A stretch of 64,000 bases of DNA, taken from the NCBI GenBank assembly GCA_019915015.1, contig JAHBBC010000004.1, forward strand, positions 744,001 to 808,000. The letters run 5' to 3'. Below, in pieces: positions 35,701-45,603 of this stretch. The notes under the pieces were generated by a model that saw only the letters and a list, made by a program, of their open reading frames with translations, ran no database searches and was not told the DNA's origin. Position 1 is the first letter of the stretch. Each line of letters opens with the position of its first letter. This DNA is from Auriscalpium vulgare (Eukaryota > Basidiomycota > Agaricomycetes > Russulales > Auriscalpiaceae). A program made the position numbers and the translations under genes.

Positions 35701-38700
35701 AAACCACCTCCTTCACCGTGCAAACTTTGTGGGAGTAAACATCATTGGGACCGAGAATGTCCTCACTGGCCGACTTACGTCAAGAAGAAGGAGGTGAATC
35801 TCTTGAGCGCGGGGTTAGAGTCTGATAGATCTCCGGAGGATGAACTCATGTATAATACTTTGTTCGAAGCGTACTTAATGGAAGCTATTTCTTCCACTTA
35901 TATCGTGTCTCATGAGAGCGAATGGTCGGAAGCCGACCGTGAAGCGATAGAGAGTAATTCCATTGATAATGAGCAGGGAATTCCGTCCGCACGAGAAGTG
36001 CTGACAGCACGCACTCGAGGAAGCCTCGAGAAAATCGAGCGGACACCCTCGCCTTCAGTAGAGGAAGTGGAAGACGAGTATTACACTCAATTAAGGCTCC
36101 ACGGTCGATCAAGTCCAAGCGACGGCAGTCTCATGGAACGAATTGAGGTGTTACAAGCCGAGACGCCTGAGATGGAGATCATCAAATTAAAGAGGAAGCG
36201 CACTTCTATCCCCGGAATGTCGGCAGTAGGCGTGTCAGTGGTGTCCATGAGGGGACGAATTATGATCCCCTCTGGACCATTGTACGATTTACGATTAGAT
36301 TCATGCGCAGACATTTCTCTTCTCTCCAAATCAACTTATGATCGACTAGTCAATCCGCCAACCCTGAGACAGGGGTTAAAGCTGAAGCTCGTGCAATTGA
36401 CCGCCAAGGAGGCTTCCCTGCATGGATACGTGATGTTGCCCATTTTCGTACACACGGTTGATGGAAGAGAACTACAGCTAGAAGTCGAAGCATACGTAGT
36501 ATCGAACATGTCGGTGCCTATTCTGCTCGGAGAGGACTTCCATCAAGCTTACGAGTTGGCCGTCGAACGAAACTTGGAATCAGGAACTCGAGTGTATTTT
36601 GAAGGACGAAAATACGAGGTTCTAGCGGAAAGAGTCCAAGAGTCAAATGGGAAAGAAGCTCGGATAGCTAAAAGGGTATTGGGGGCCCCACTAGCACGAT
36701 TCATTCTCGCTAAGGCTCATCGTCGGAACAAGGCGAAGCGCAGAGCCTTGAGAAAGGACGCGGAAGGTCCGCGAAACGTGCGGGTGTCCAGTGACATAAA
36801 AATTCCCCCACATTCGGTGAAGCGCGTACCAGTCTCTGCTAGTTTCACGGACGAGCGCACTTGGATGGTGGAGAAATCTATGGTAGCCTCGTCCAAAGCT
36901 CCCGTCTTTGTAGTTCCCAACACTCTTTTGAACCAATCGTCTCCGTACGTTCCCGTAGCGAATACGTCCGCGCATCCTAAGATGCTGCGGAAAGGAGAAG
37001 TCGTAGGACGTCTGGTCGACCCTGCCAAATTCCTAGACGCGCCCGGGAGCGCCGAAAACTACGAAGCCTTAGCAAATCATGCCAGCGTCCTCAAGCAGTT
37101 AGTACACGCGAACTTGGACCTGCAATCTGAAGTAGGAGATGCAGAAGTCAGGGCTACTCCCGAAAAGCCGACGGAAGCCGTCGAGCTAGAACCTCAGGAA
37201 GAGGAGATTTGGGGGCCCAAAACTGCTGAAGTGCCTGACCCAACCATATGGCCATCCCAGGACATGGAAGAGCTCCTTGACGTAGGGCAGCTTCCCGAGG
37301 AGCTGAGAGAACGAGCTTGGGAAATGCTGAGACGCAGACAACGAGCATTCGGATTTGATGGAAGATTGGGAAAGCATCAATCGCGGGTACATATTCGTAC
37401 TGAGGACGGACAAGTTCCTATAGCCGTACCCATGTATGGGAGCTCTCCGGCTAAACGAATAGTGATTGAAGAGCAACTTAATGTGTGGTTTGAGCAAGGA
37501 GTCATCGAGCCATCCGTTAGCCCTTGGAGTGCTCCAGTCGTCATCGTCTACCGAAATAACAAGCCAAGATTCTGCGTAGACTATCGGAAGCTCAACGCAG
37601 TTACTGTTCCCGACGAATTTCCTATCCCACGCCAGTCTGAAATTCTTTCTTCACTCTCAGGATCGCAAGTCTTGTCTTCTTTGGACGCTTTAGCCGGATT
37701 TACTCAGTTAGAAATGGCCCCGGAGGACGTAGAGAAAACTGCCTTTCGTACTCACAAAGGGCTCTTTCAATTTTTGAGGATGCCCTTCGGGCTACGCAAC
37801 GGCCCTTCCATCTTCCAACGTGTCATGCAAGAGATTTTGTCTCCGTACCTCTGGTTGTTTTGCCTAGTCTATATAGACGACATAGTCGTTTAGCCGAGAA
37901 GCTACGAAGAACACATCGAACATCTGGACAAAGTGCTCGGAGCCATCGAGAAATCAGGAATCACGTTATCCCCGAAGAAATGTCATCTTTTCTATAGTTC
38001 CATCATTCTACTCGGACACAAAGTCTCTCGGCTGGGTTTGTCGACGCACAAACAAAAGGTGGAAGCCATCTTGAAGATGCCGAGGCCCGTTAAGGTGGCT
38101 GAATTACGCACATTCCTGGGAATGGCCGTGTACTTTTCGGCATTCATACCACACTACGCTACACTCGCAACCCCTCTGTTCTCGCTGACTCGTAAGGGTG
38201 CTGCGTGGAATTGGCGTGCGGAACATGAAAGAGCCTTCGAAGAGATCAAGAAAGCTCTATCGCGTGCTCCAGTACTAGCGCATCCGGAGATGGGGAAGCC
38301 CTATCGGTTATATACGGATGCTTCCGGAGACGGGCTAGGAGTCACTCTGCAACAAGTGCAAATAATGGCCTTGAAAGATCTGAAAGGAACGAGGACCTAT
38401 GAACGTGTCCGTCGAGCATATGAGTCAGGGAAGCCAGTTCCCAAGCTCACGACCACTTTATCGAGTAAGATCATTGACTGTGATCACGAGGGCACCTGGG
38501 GAAGCTCCTTCGAGGATACAGCAGTACAAGTCGAAAGGGTAGTAGGATATTGGAGTCGAACATTCAAACCGGCGGAAAGGAATTATTCTGCGACAGAAAG
38601 GGAGGCTCTAGCTGCTAAAGAAGGGCTTGTAAAATTCCAGCCGTTCATTGAAGGGGAACGTATCCTACTTGTCACCGACCACGCGGCTCTTCAATGGGCA

Positions 38701-40736
38701 AAGACGTATGAAAACAATAATCGACGGTTGGGAGCTTGGGGAACTGTCTTCTCAGCATATGCTCCAGGCCTTGAGATCATTCATCGTCCTGGTAGGGTGC
38801 ACTCCAACGTAGATCCCATTTCTCGTTTGCTGGAGGCCGTTCCCGTCTATGTAACTCCGAAGGATGAAGACTCACCCGCTTTAACGCTCGCCAAGTTGTC
38901 CGAATCTCCTTTGAAAGGCAACTCCGTAGGAGAATTGGAGAAGTCCGCACAGTTGGTTTTAACGGACTGGAATGACAGCTTGTCTGCTACGCCCCATCAT
39001 TGTTTCCAAGTCACAACCCGCTCCTACAAGACAGCTAGTAAGAGCAACGATTCGGAACGTGCGAAGGAGAACTCCATCTCTGAGGAACCATCGTCGGAAG
39101 CCGACGCAAGGACAATCAGGACGCCCGAATCGACAGAGCATTCCGATCTGTATGACAGGCAGCGAGTTTGGGAAATAGCAAATCCCCCTCCTACTATCCA
39201 TGTCCACATGGATAAGAGTTATCTGCAAACCTTCCTGCAAGGATATAAAGCGGATGCCGCTTTCAAGCAGAGATGGGAAACTACTAGTACCTCTCCAGAT
39301 TCTTGGGACGCGGGACAACGATACTTCAAGGATGAGAAAGGACTGTTATATTTTAGAGACGCGGATTTTCAACCCGGCTTTGTGTTCCCAAATCTCTGCG
39401 AGCGAGTTTACTCCTTCAAGCTCATGAATCTCCGTTTGAATCGGCTCATGCAGGCGCAGAGAAGCTATGGCAGCTTATGAGCGGAAAATTCTTTTGGCCT
39501 TCGATGAAGAAAGATGTACAAAAGTTCTGTGATACCTGCGATGTGTGCCAGAAAATCAAACACAGGAACTTTACTAAGTTCGGTTGTTTGATTCCGAATC
39601 CAATTCCGCGCCGCCCTTACGAATCTGTCTCGCTAGACTTAGTGACCGGCCTACCTTGGTCGCTAGAATCCAATGCGGTACTGGTTACCGTCGATCGAAT
39701 GTCGAAGCACGCGCAGTTTATTCCGACCACGACTGGCCTAACTGCTGAAGGATTCGCGAAACTTTTCGTCAATCATGTCATCTGCAGGTTCGGCGTGCCA
39801 GACAACATCGTTTCCGATCGCGATCCAAGGTGGACTTCCGACTTCTGGAAAGGAGTGTCGAAAGCGCTCAAGACTAGAATGTCTCTATCATCCTCGCATC
39901 ACCCTCAGCATGATGGACAAACTGAAATCGTAAACCAGAAGCTGGAGATCATGCTACGCGCATATGTCGCTACGGACAAGACAAGTTGGGCTGAATGGTT
40001 GCCGCTGCTCGAGCACGCTTATAATAATCTGCCCCATTCGTCCACCGGGATGAGCCCTCATTTCGTACTCTATGGGTACCAACCCAAATCCAGCTTGGAT
40101 TTTGCACAGGCGGAAGGAGCGGAAGCCGCTCCACAGGACGCTTTGTTGAATGACCGATCCGACGATTTCGTGCGATTAATGCAGTACCATCGGGAAAGCG
40201 CGAGGATGGCTCTCGCGCGAGCTCAGTTGAAACAGAGCGAATCCTACAACAAGGGTCGACGAGAGTTAGAATTTAAGGTCGGAGACCAAGTCTTGGTGAA
40301 TCCACATTCTTTGGAATGGGTGGAAAGCAAAGGAGAAGGCAGCAAGTTAGTACAACGCGCTGTTGGCCCATTCGAGATTCAGGAGCGTATTAACCCCAAG
40401 GTCTATCGTCTTCGACTTCCCGACAATTACCCTGGTTCCAACGTTCTTAATCTCGAACATCTACGTCTATACAGACCATCAGATCCTGAATTCGGGCATC
40501 GCACGGTGCTGCCAGACACCCGTTCAGACAAGCCAGCCTCTGAAGAGTATCATGTTGATAAGATAGTCGGCCATCGTTACGACAAGCGCAAGAAGCAAAT
40601 GCTCTACCTCATTCGCTGGGAGGGGTATTCGCCGCTATACGACTCATGGGCCACCACCACGGATTTGCGGAACGCACCCCAACGGCTATTCTCTTACAGA
40701 CGAGACGCGGGCTTGGCCGGTCCCGCTAAACAGTGA
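32740..40736 (+). pseudogene. Chromovirus gag-pol polyprotein with one nonsense codon and one frameshift
   Basis: Ty3/gypsy polyprotein: gag with a Gly/Pro-rich collagen-like tract (about 34495-34780), zinc knuckle CKLCGSKHHWDREC near 35719, aspartic protease RLDSCADISLLS near 36295, and RT from about 37530 (FCVDYRKLN, MPFGLRNGPSIFQ, YIDDIVV). TAG at 37891-37893 immediately follows YIDDIVV; the same frame then continues (RSYEEH) through the RT thumb, RNase H (LYTDASGDGLG, TDHAALQWA) and into the integrase zinc domain. Near 39406-39411 a one-base change moves the frame so that QAHESPFESAHAG is followed by KLWQLMSGKFFWP. The integrase DDE follows (SLDLVTG, SDRDPRW, TEIVNQKLE), and the C-terminus is a chromodomain (KQMLYLIRWEGYSPLYDSW). 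The N-terminal codons lack an ATG. No longer competent as it stands. Confidence 0.93.
37891..37893 (+). other. In-frame stop codon in reverse transcriptase
   Basis: The TAG lies between YIDDIVV and the conserved downstream RSYEEHIEHL, which continues in the same frame. It sits inside the RT palm-thumb region, not at a gag/pol boundary, so it is a disabling mutation rather than a programmed readthrough site. Confidence 0.85.
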
Positions 40737-40910
40737 AGCGGAATCACCTTTTATGTATATAATTTCTTCCCATTTTATTTCTTTCTGTACTATTCATTGT
40801 TCAGAGTATAGCCTTTTTCTTTCATTTTACCTATTTTACGCGACGCGACGACAGCACGTGACCCCGCTGGGCGCCACCGCCTCGAGGCGCGCTTAGACGG
40901 AGGACGGACG

Positions 40911-43892
40911 ATGCAGAACTCACTTCTTTGTCTTGAACCATCACCTCGCCCCAACTCCGTCAAACGCCAAATGTCGTCGTGGGCACAACCATCGCATGGT
41001 TGGGGAGCGGAAGCCGCTCCCACGCCCCCGCCGGCAGGGAAATTGCGAGACATTGCGCGTCGAAGGCGCGCAGGAGACCCCAAGGCGATTTACGATGAAT
41101 CAGTCAAGCCATACAACATAGTGACGTCAGGAGGATATCTCGCCGAAGTCTACACATCTTCAGTTCCAGGAGTTCAATGGGTCGGATTCGGAATGGATCC
41201 AACGCCGAGCGGACGCTCGCCGGTGCCCCTACCTTCACGAACTGCTTTACACGCGACTCCCCCATTTCGTTATCGATCGGACGGACCAGACATCCCCATC
41301 GAATGGTGGGACTACAAACGTCCTTGGCTCGCTTATCGTCCGTTGCCCAACGACAGTACCAATGAAGAGTGGGTGTATAACGATCAAGCGGACGGGAACG
41401 GCTTCGTACGTGTAGGCAATGACCGGTATCAATGCGCTCCAAAGGCCTTATCGTGGTTGACGGAGTATACGTGCCATATGATGCAGATCGGAGAGGCCAT
41501 GCAGAAGTACTTGGGGTACGATGCGGCACCACTACGTATCCCTGCCATGACCCGAGAGCCAGCAGATAAAGGCGACCTCAAGAAACAACTCTCGAGCATT
41601 CGTCGTTCTATGCACGAGTGGATGGCTTTCGTGGTATTTCTCGCAACTCATGCGGGTCATGGCTGGGAAGCAATTCCCCTCCCCGTAGCTGGTTGGACGA
41701 ATACAATCATCATTTGGCTTTCAGGAGAACGCGTGGGCACCCTCATAGACTTTCATCTCCCTCGAATCACCTGGCCGAATGTTCAAGAACTCTACCTTCA
41801 CGGCGCGAACCCTCGGTATCTGTGGCACTTCGGGTTGGAGAAACCGGAGTTGGCAGTGCTCAACCCTCGCAATCTAGGTGCACGAGAAATCGTAGCGGTA
41901 ACACGCGAACAAGACAAACGCTTGCGCAAGTGGGAGAAAAATGCCGAGAACTTGAAGCATAGGACAAACGAACTGCTCCGCAAAGACCGTATTCGAAAAG
42001 TCAGTGAAGTCCGTCGCTGGCACGAACAGATGGATTCGGACGACCCCTCCACGAGGCGGTACATTGCAGCCAAGCACGTGAAGGATGGCGAGTACATGGG
42101 ATGTGCGGTTCGGTTGAATCACCCCGAACCTGGGGACGGTACCGTGTTCGTCGACATAACCGACTTCCGTACGACCAAGGAGCTGCCGGGCGAATGGGAG
42201 ATGCTTCCGCTTCCCGCCTATGACCAGGACGAAGAAGACGACCTCATCGAGTCTATATACGGGAAGAACATCGGTCCCATGAGGCCACCAGCCGATCCTC
42301 CAACCCCTTCAAATGCCGAGCCGCGCGCCACATTGCCATCCGGGAAAGGGAAGGAGAGAGCACACGTCGACCCACCATTCCCAGTCCGCGACAGCGACGC
42401 GGATGTCGAGCATCAGCTACATCAAGAAGAGGCTGACGTTCAAACCGCCATTCGTGTCTCTCTCCAAACTCTCCATCACCGGCCTGGAGAAAGTTCGTCG
42501 CAACGTGCCTCATCGGACGTGGTTATGGAGGACAGAACTGGACAGTCCGGTTCTGCGAAGAAGGATAGCTCTTCTTCATCCTCCCGCGGACCAACCACGC
42601 CCATCGAGACACGCGGACGTAAAAGACCTCGAGAGGACAGCTCTCTCGAGGGTGGATCGATCGCTCGATCTCTTCTTGATCGTCTGACGGGTCCTACGTC
42701 AGTGGTGGAAAGTGTAGCGAGGGAACTCGACAGTCCAAAAGTTCCGACGTTACTCGCTCGTATGTCCCAAGGAATTGCAGTTCGGCCCACATCTTTGTTG
42801 TCGCGGATGGATACAGTGCCCACAACTTCACTTATGGACAGAATATCCGAGACAAGCAGCGATCAGTTGACGGCCATAGACACTGAGCCTGTTTCCCCCA
42901 CTCCGGCCAACGTGAGCTTGGAGGAGCAACCCGTCACTGTTAATATGGAAGTATACGGGCCATCTTCACCGCTGCATGGGGTCGCCACGTTCTCAGCGGC
43001 CATCTTACGTCCTTCGGAGACTCCGTTGTCCATTCCGCCCACCACTCCCATCCTTACCGGGCATATTCACTTGCTGTCGCGCTCTAAACTGCGAGTAGCG
43101 ATGTGGAGAGATGCCTGCACTGCACCGTGGCCAGACGTGATTGCCTTCATGCTCAGCAAAGGCATTTCCTTCCGATGGAGCTATCCAAAGAGTCGTCTAC
43201 CGCGGCCACTTCCAATCCTGCCGGACAGCTGGGCGGCGTACGCGCACGTCAACCTCACCCAAGTTCGTTGGTGGGAGGCACGCGCCAACATCTGGGACGC
43301 GTACCTCGCGACTGTGCGCGATCTCATGACACAGCCTAACGCACGCATGTTCCTCCAAGCGGGTGGAATTTCTTGGAGACTCGCCCTTCAATTTGGGCCT
43401 CCTAGCCTGTTGGAGGATGCGGGTACGGGGCCTTCGCGGCTAGTGACGGATTATGGCATTGGCGACCCGACGACAGCTCCAGTCCCTAGCTGCTTCGACC
43501 GTACGACGCCATCGGAGGTAGATCGACTGTATGGAGGAAAGAGCGGAAGGAGCCTTTGGCCGAGACAGAAGGACTTTTTGGACAGTCGCGCCTGGAACGG
43601 TGAATGGTCCTGGTCCAACGAAGTCTGGTTCACCACGCGTCTGAATAACCTATCCGCGGCGAAGCAAGACCTCACCCTCACGCCGACACAGTGGGCTAAA
43701 GAACTGCGTAATGCCTTGCGCCCAGCTGAACGACGTGCACTGGACGGGGTAGGTTCGGAGGCACACGCAGAGGGCAGGATCAACGCAGACCCCGACATCG
43801 CAGCCCTGGGAATCCTCGACTTGAGCGCGCTGCATGCCTCTTGGGACAATTCGAGCGAAGCTTCCAACGCCGAGACTGGGGGGGCTTTGTGA
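40911..43892 (+). CDS. ORF3: additional 993-aa retrotransposon protein in the envelope position, intact
   Basis: This single uninterrupted frame between integrase and the 3' LTR ends with a TGA that overlaps the first five LTR bases, so it belongs to the element. The N-terminal 370 residues are ordered (SVPGVQWVGFGMDP, WLTEYTCHMMQIGEAMQKYL, MHEWMAFVVFLATHAG, LYLHGANPRYLWHFG). A charged linker and a long Ser/Pro/Arg-rich disordered middle (GKGKERAHVD, SSSSSRGP) follow. The C-terminal 300 residues contain LRVAMWRDACTAPWPDVIAFM, GGISWRLALQFGPPSLLEDA and SNEVWFTTRLNNLS...TPTQWAKEL. No signal peptide, transmembrane segment or furin-like site is visible, so it is unlikely to be an envelope glycoprotein. 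The block order resembles family Y; similarity is by eye only. Confidence 0.75.
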   Translation: MQNSLLCLEPSPRPNSVKRQMSSWAQPSHGWGAEAAPTPPPAGKLRDIARRRRAGDPKAIYDESVKPYNIVTSGGYLAEVYTSSVPGVQWVGFGMDPTPSGRSPVPLPSRTALHATPPFRYRSDGPDIPIEWWDYKRPWLAYRPLPNDSTNEEWVYNDQADGNGFVRVGNDRYQCAPKALSWLTEYTCHMMQIGEAMQKYLGYDAAPLRIPAMTREPADKGDLKKQLSSIRRSMHEWMAFVVFLATHAGHGWEAIPLPVAGWTNTIIIWLSGERVGTLIDFHLPRITWPNVQELYLHGANPRYLWHFGLEKPELAVLNPRNLGAREIVAVTREQDKRLRKWEKNAENLKHRTNELLRKDRIRKVSEVRRWHEQMDSDDPSTRRYIAAKHVKDGEYMGCAVRLNHPEPGDGTVFVDITDFRTTKELPGEWEMLPLPAYDQDEEDDLIESIYGKNIGPMRPPADPPTPSNAEPRATLPSGKGKERAHVDPPFPVRDSDADVEHQLHQEEADVQTAIRVSLQTLHHRPGESSSQRASSDVVMEDRTGQSGSAKKDSSSSSSRGPTTPIETRGRKRPREDSSLEGGSIARSLLDRLTGPTSVVESVARELDSPKVPTLLARMSQGIAVRPTSLLSRMDTVPTTSLMDRISETSSDQLTAIDTEPVSPTPANVSLEEQPVTVNMEVYGPSSPLHGVATFSAAILRPSETPLSIPPTTPILTGHIHLLSRSKLRVAMWRDACTAPWPDVIAFMLSKGISFRWSYPKSRLPRPLPILPDSWAAYAHVNLTQVRWWEARANIWDAYLATVRDLMTQPNARMFLQAGGISWRLALQFGPPSLLEDAGTGPSRLVTDYGIGDPTTAPVPSCFDRTTPSEVDRLYGGKSGRSLWPRQKDFLDSRAWNGEWSWSNEVWFTTRLNNLSAAKQDLTLTPTQWAKELRNALRPAERRALDGVGSEAHAEGRINADPDIAALGILDLSALHASWDNSSEASNAETGGAL
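43878..43887 (+). other. Candidate polypurine tract
   Basis: Seven consecutive G residues (43878-43884) lie a few bases before the 3' LTR, the place where the plus-strand primer is expected. Also codes for the last residues of ORF3. Confidence 0.45.
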
Positions 43893-44492
43893 CGGGAGAA
43901 AGAGGCCCAGAGGTAACGCGGGCAGAAGGTCATTAGTCTCGACGCAGGACGCTATTAGATTACGGTATGATAGATTAGATTAAGTCGGAGTTTGAAGATG
44001 ACTGTAAGTATATAAGTCGTGTACTGACAGCATCGTGCATCATCAATACAACGTGTTTCTTTTTTTCTTTTTCCTCTCCTCGTCTCATCGTCTCCTATTT
44101 TCTCTCTTCAAGTCTCCTACAAGTAAGGTAGTTGCTAGACGACTACGAGAACCGACGACGCGACGACGCGACAAGTCACGAGCGCGTGAAGCTTCTTGAG
44201 CGCCATCAGTGCGCCCACAGAACCACACACGCGCGACGCACTTGGGCCGCCGGCGCCTCACCCAACTCTCTCTCGAGCCAGTCACCAGGAGGAAGCCTCC
44301 TAACGACTGAGCTCCCGCTCGGGCCTTGCGCCTACGGGCGTGATCATCTCTCCTTGCCCTCCACTCCTTCCGTGCTACGGAGGAGGTCTGTCAACACGGG
44401 GAAGCCCCGTACCGACAGGACGACACACCTTTGGTTCCTTCTCTCGCCCGTCCTACTCCGAATCTCGAGACTCGCCTGCTAGAGGCGTCTCA
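43888..44492 (+). repeat. 3' LTR of the chromovirus
   Basis: 605 bp. It matches the 5' LTR at 6102-6717 except for two substitutions and the absence of 11 bp. TGTGACGGG...GTCTCA ends. It is followed immediately by the right ACAAG. Confidence 0.93.
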
Positions 44493-44497
44493 ACAAG
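44493..44497. repeat. Target-site duplication ACAAG, right copy
   Basis: Identical to 6097-6101; see the left copy. Confidence 0.9.
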
Positions 44498-45358
44498 GGC
44501 CCTGCGCGCGGCACAGTCGAGGCTACAGCAGAGGCGTTAGAGGAAAATGTTGAAGCGCAGGACGACGGTGCGCCAATGCTTTTATGTTCCAGGCCGCTCT
44601 CTGATTGTCGGAAACAGCTCTCTCCCCGCTCCCCATCCAACTTGGCCCTGCAGCACGGCGTCCTGAAGCGGCGTCGGCCCGGGTGAAAGGCGCCTTGTAC
44701 AAGCTGTATAACGCCGCAGGCAAGAGGGTCTTTTACCCCGGCGAGGCAAATGTACGGAGAAATACGATCGTCCTCAAGAGCCACATACAGAGCTTCAGCC
44801 ATGTGCTCATCGATGGTCGGCGGATAGTACCCGTCAATGAAGCAAGAAAGCAGTCAGCAAGCTCTGCCATCGTCAAGGTACTGATCAACGGTAAGATGCA
44901 CGGTGGAGAGGTGTTGCGAGTATTCCAGCACCCACAGACTGGCGTTCCCAACCCGAGCGATATATATGCCGAAATGCGTTGGATGATTCGGCAGAGCCTA
45001 TCGCCGGTTGAAGGGGATCCATGGTCGGACTTGTGAGTCTTATCTCTAGCCTTTCGTCACACGAACCTAACCATGCTCAAAGCCCAGAGCTTGAGACCGA
45101 ATTCTGGTCGTATAAGACGTATCATGGCGACACTTCGCCTGACGCCCCACCCGCCATCATCGCTCTGTCTCAGATCCGCTGCCAGATGGCTCGAGGTAGT
45201 TGCCAATGGACCAAGCCTAAGCTATGGGCCACCGTAACGCTTGAGAGAGTAAGGTTTTGTCATTGTATAGTCTATACATCACTGACAAGTCTGCCAAACA
45301 GGACGCTAGAGCTATGGGGACCGCTGAATACGAGTCCGAGGATGAAGCCGCGTCGTAG
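44498..45358 (+). pseudogene. Plavaka/Tnp2-like transposase, 3' segment
   Basis: Continues the exon broken at 6101: the codon after AAG is GGC at 44498. Exons 44498-44567, 44618-45032, 45083-45248 and 45302-45358, introns 50-53 nt, phases consistent with the left part. It encodes the typical C-terminal region: VKGALYKLYNAAGKRVF, then HIQSFSHVLIDGRRIVPV, the SSAIVKVLINGKMHGGEVL segment, HPQTGVPNPSDIYAEMRW and PKLWATVTLER, ending in an acidic tail and TAG at 45356-45358. No further lesions were found here, so the transposase was probably intact over this region when the retrotransposon landed. Confidence 0.85.
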
Positions 45359-45603
45359 AGTATAAGTTTGAAAAGTCACTACCTACGAGAACATGTCCGT
45401 TCATGTCCATGCAAATACGAGAGCTACTGTAACATCGCGTGATCGTCTTGAATAATGCGTGATTTGAATAATGCATGATTTGATCTCCCAGCCGAGTCCG
45501 AGGCCGAGTCCTAGAGTCCCAGCTCGCAAGGTAATTACCTACCGGCGTGTGTCCGTCTGTGTCCATGCGAGAGTGAGCAAGTCAACCTGTGCCTTCATAC
45601 CCT
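45359..45603. other. Short convergent intergenic region with small repeats
   Basis: Lies between the Plavaka stop and the gene X stop. It holds a diverged duplication of about 60 bp (CACTACCTACGAGAACATGT... versus AATTACCTACCGGCGTGTGT..., both followed by CCGT-CTGTGTCCATGC-like sequence) and TGAATAATGC twice. The right end of the Plavaka element could lie here. Confidence 0.45.

Larger units (their letters stand above)
6102..44492 (+). mobile_element. Composite Ty3/gypsy chromovirus insertion (LTR to LTR) containing a nested ~26-kb insertion
   Basis: The outer bounds are the two LTRs (6102-6717 and 43888-44492), both starting TGTGACGGG and ending GTCTCA, flanked by ACAAG on both outer sides. 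Matching flanks plus restoration of the Plavaka frame show one integration event rather than recombination between two elements. The retroelement itself accounts for roughly 12 kb: LTRs, leader, gag-pol 32.74-40.74 kb and ORF3. The other ~26 kb between the leader and gag cannot belong to a packageable retroviral RNA and must have been added later. Confidence 0.88.

Noticed and set aside
37891..37893. Programmed stop-codon readthrough in the chromovirus
   Set aside because: The stop falls inside RT after the YIDD box, not between gag and pol, so it is a mutation.
40911..43892. ORF3 as an envelope glycoprotein
   Set aside because: No N-terminal signal sequence, no transmembrane segment, no cysteine-rich ectodomain; the middle is a long polar disordered region.
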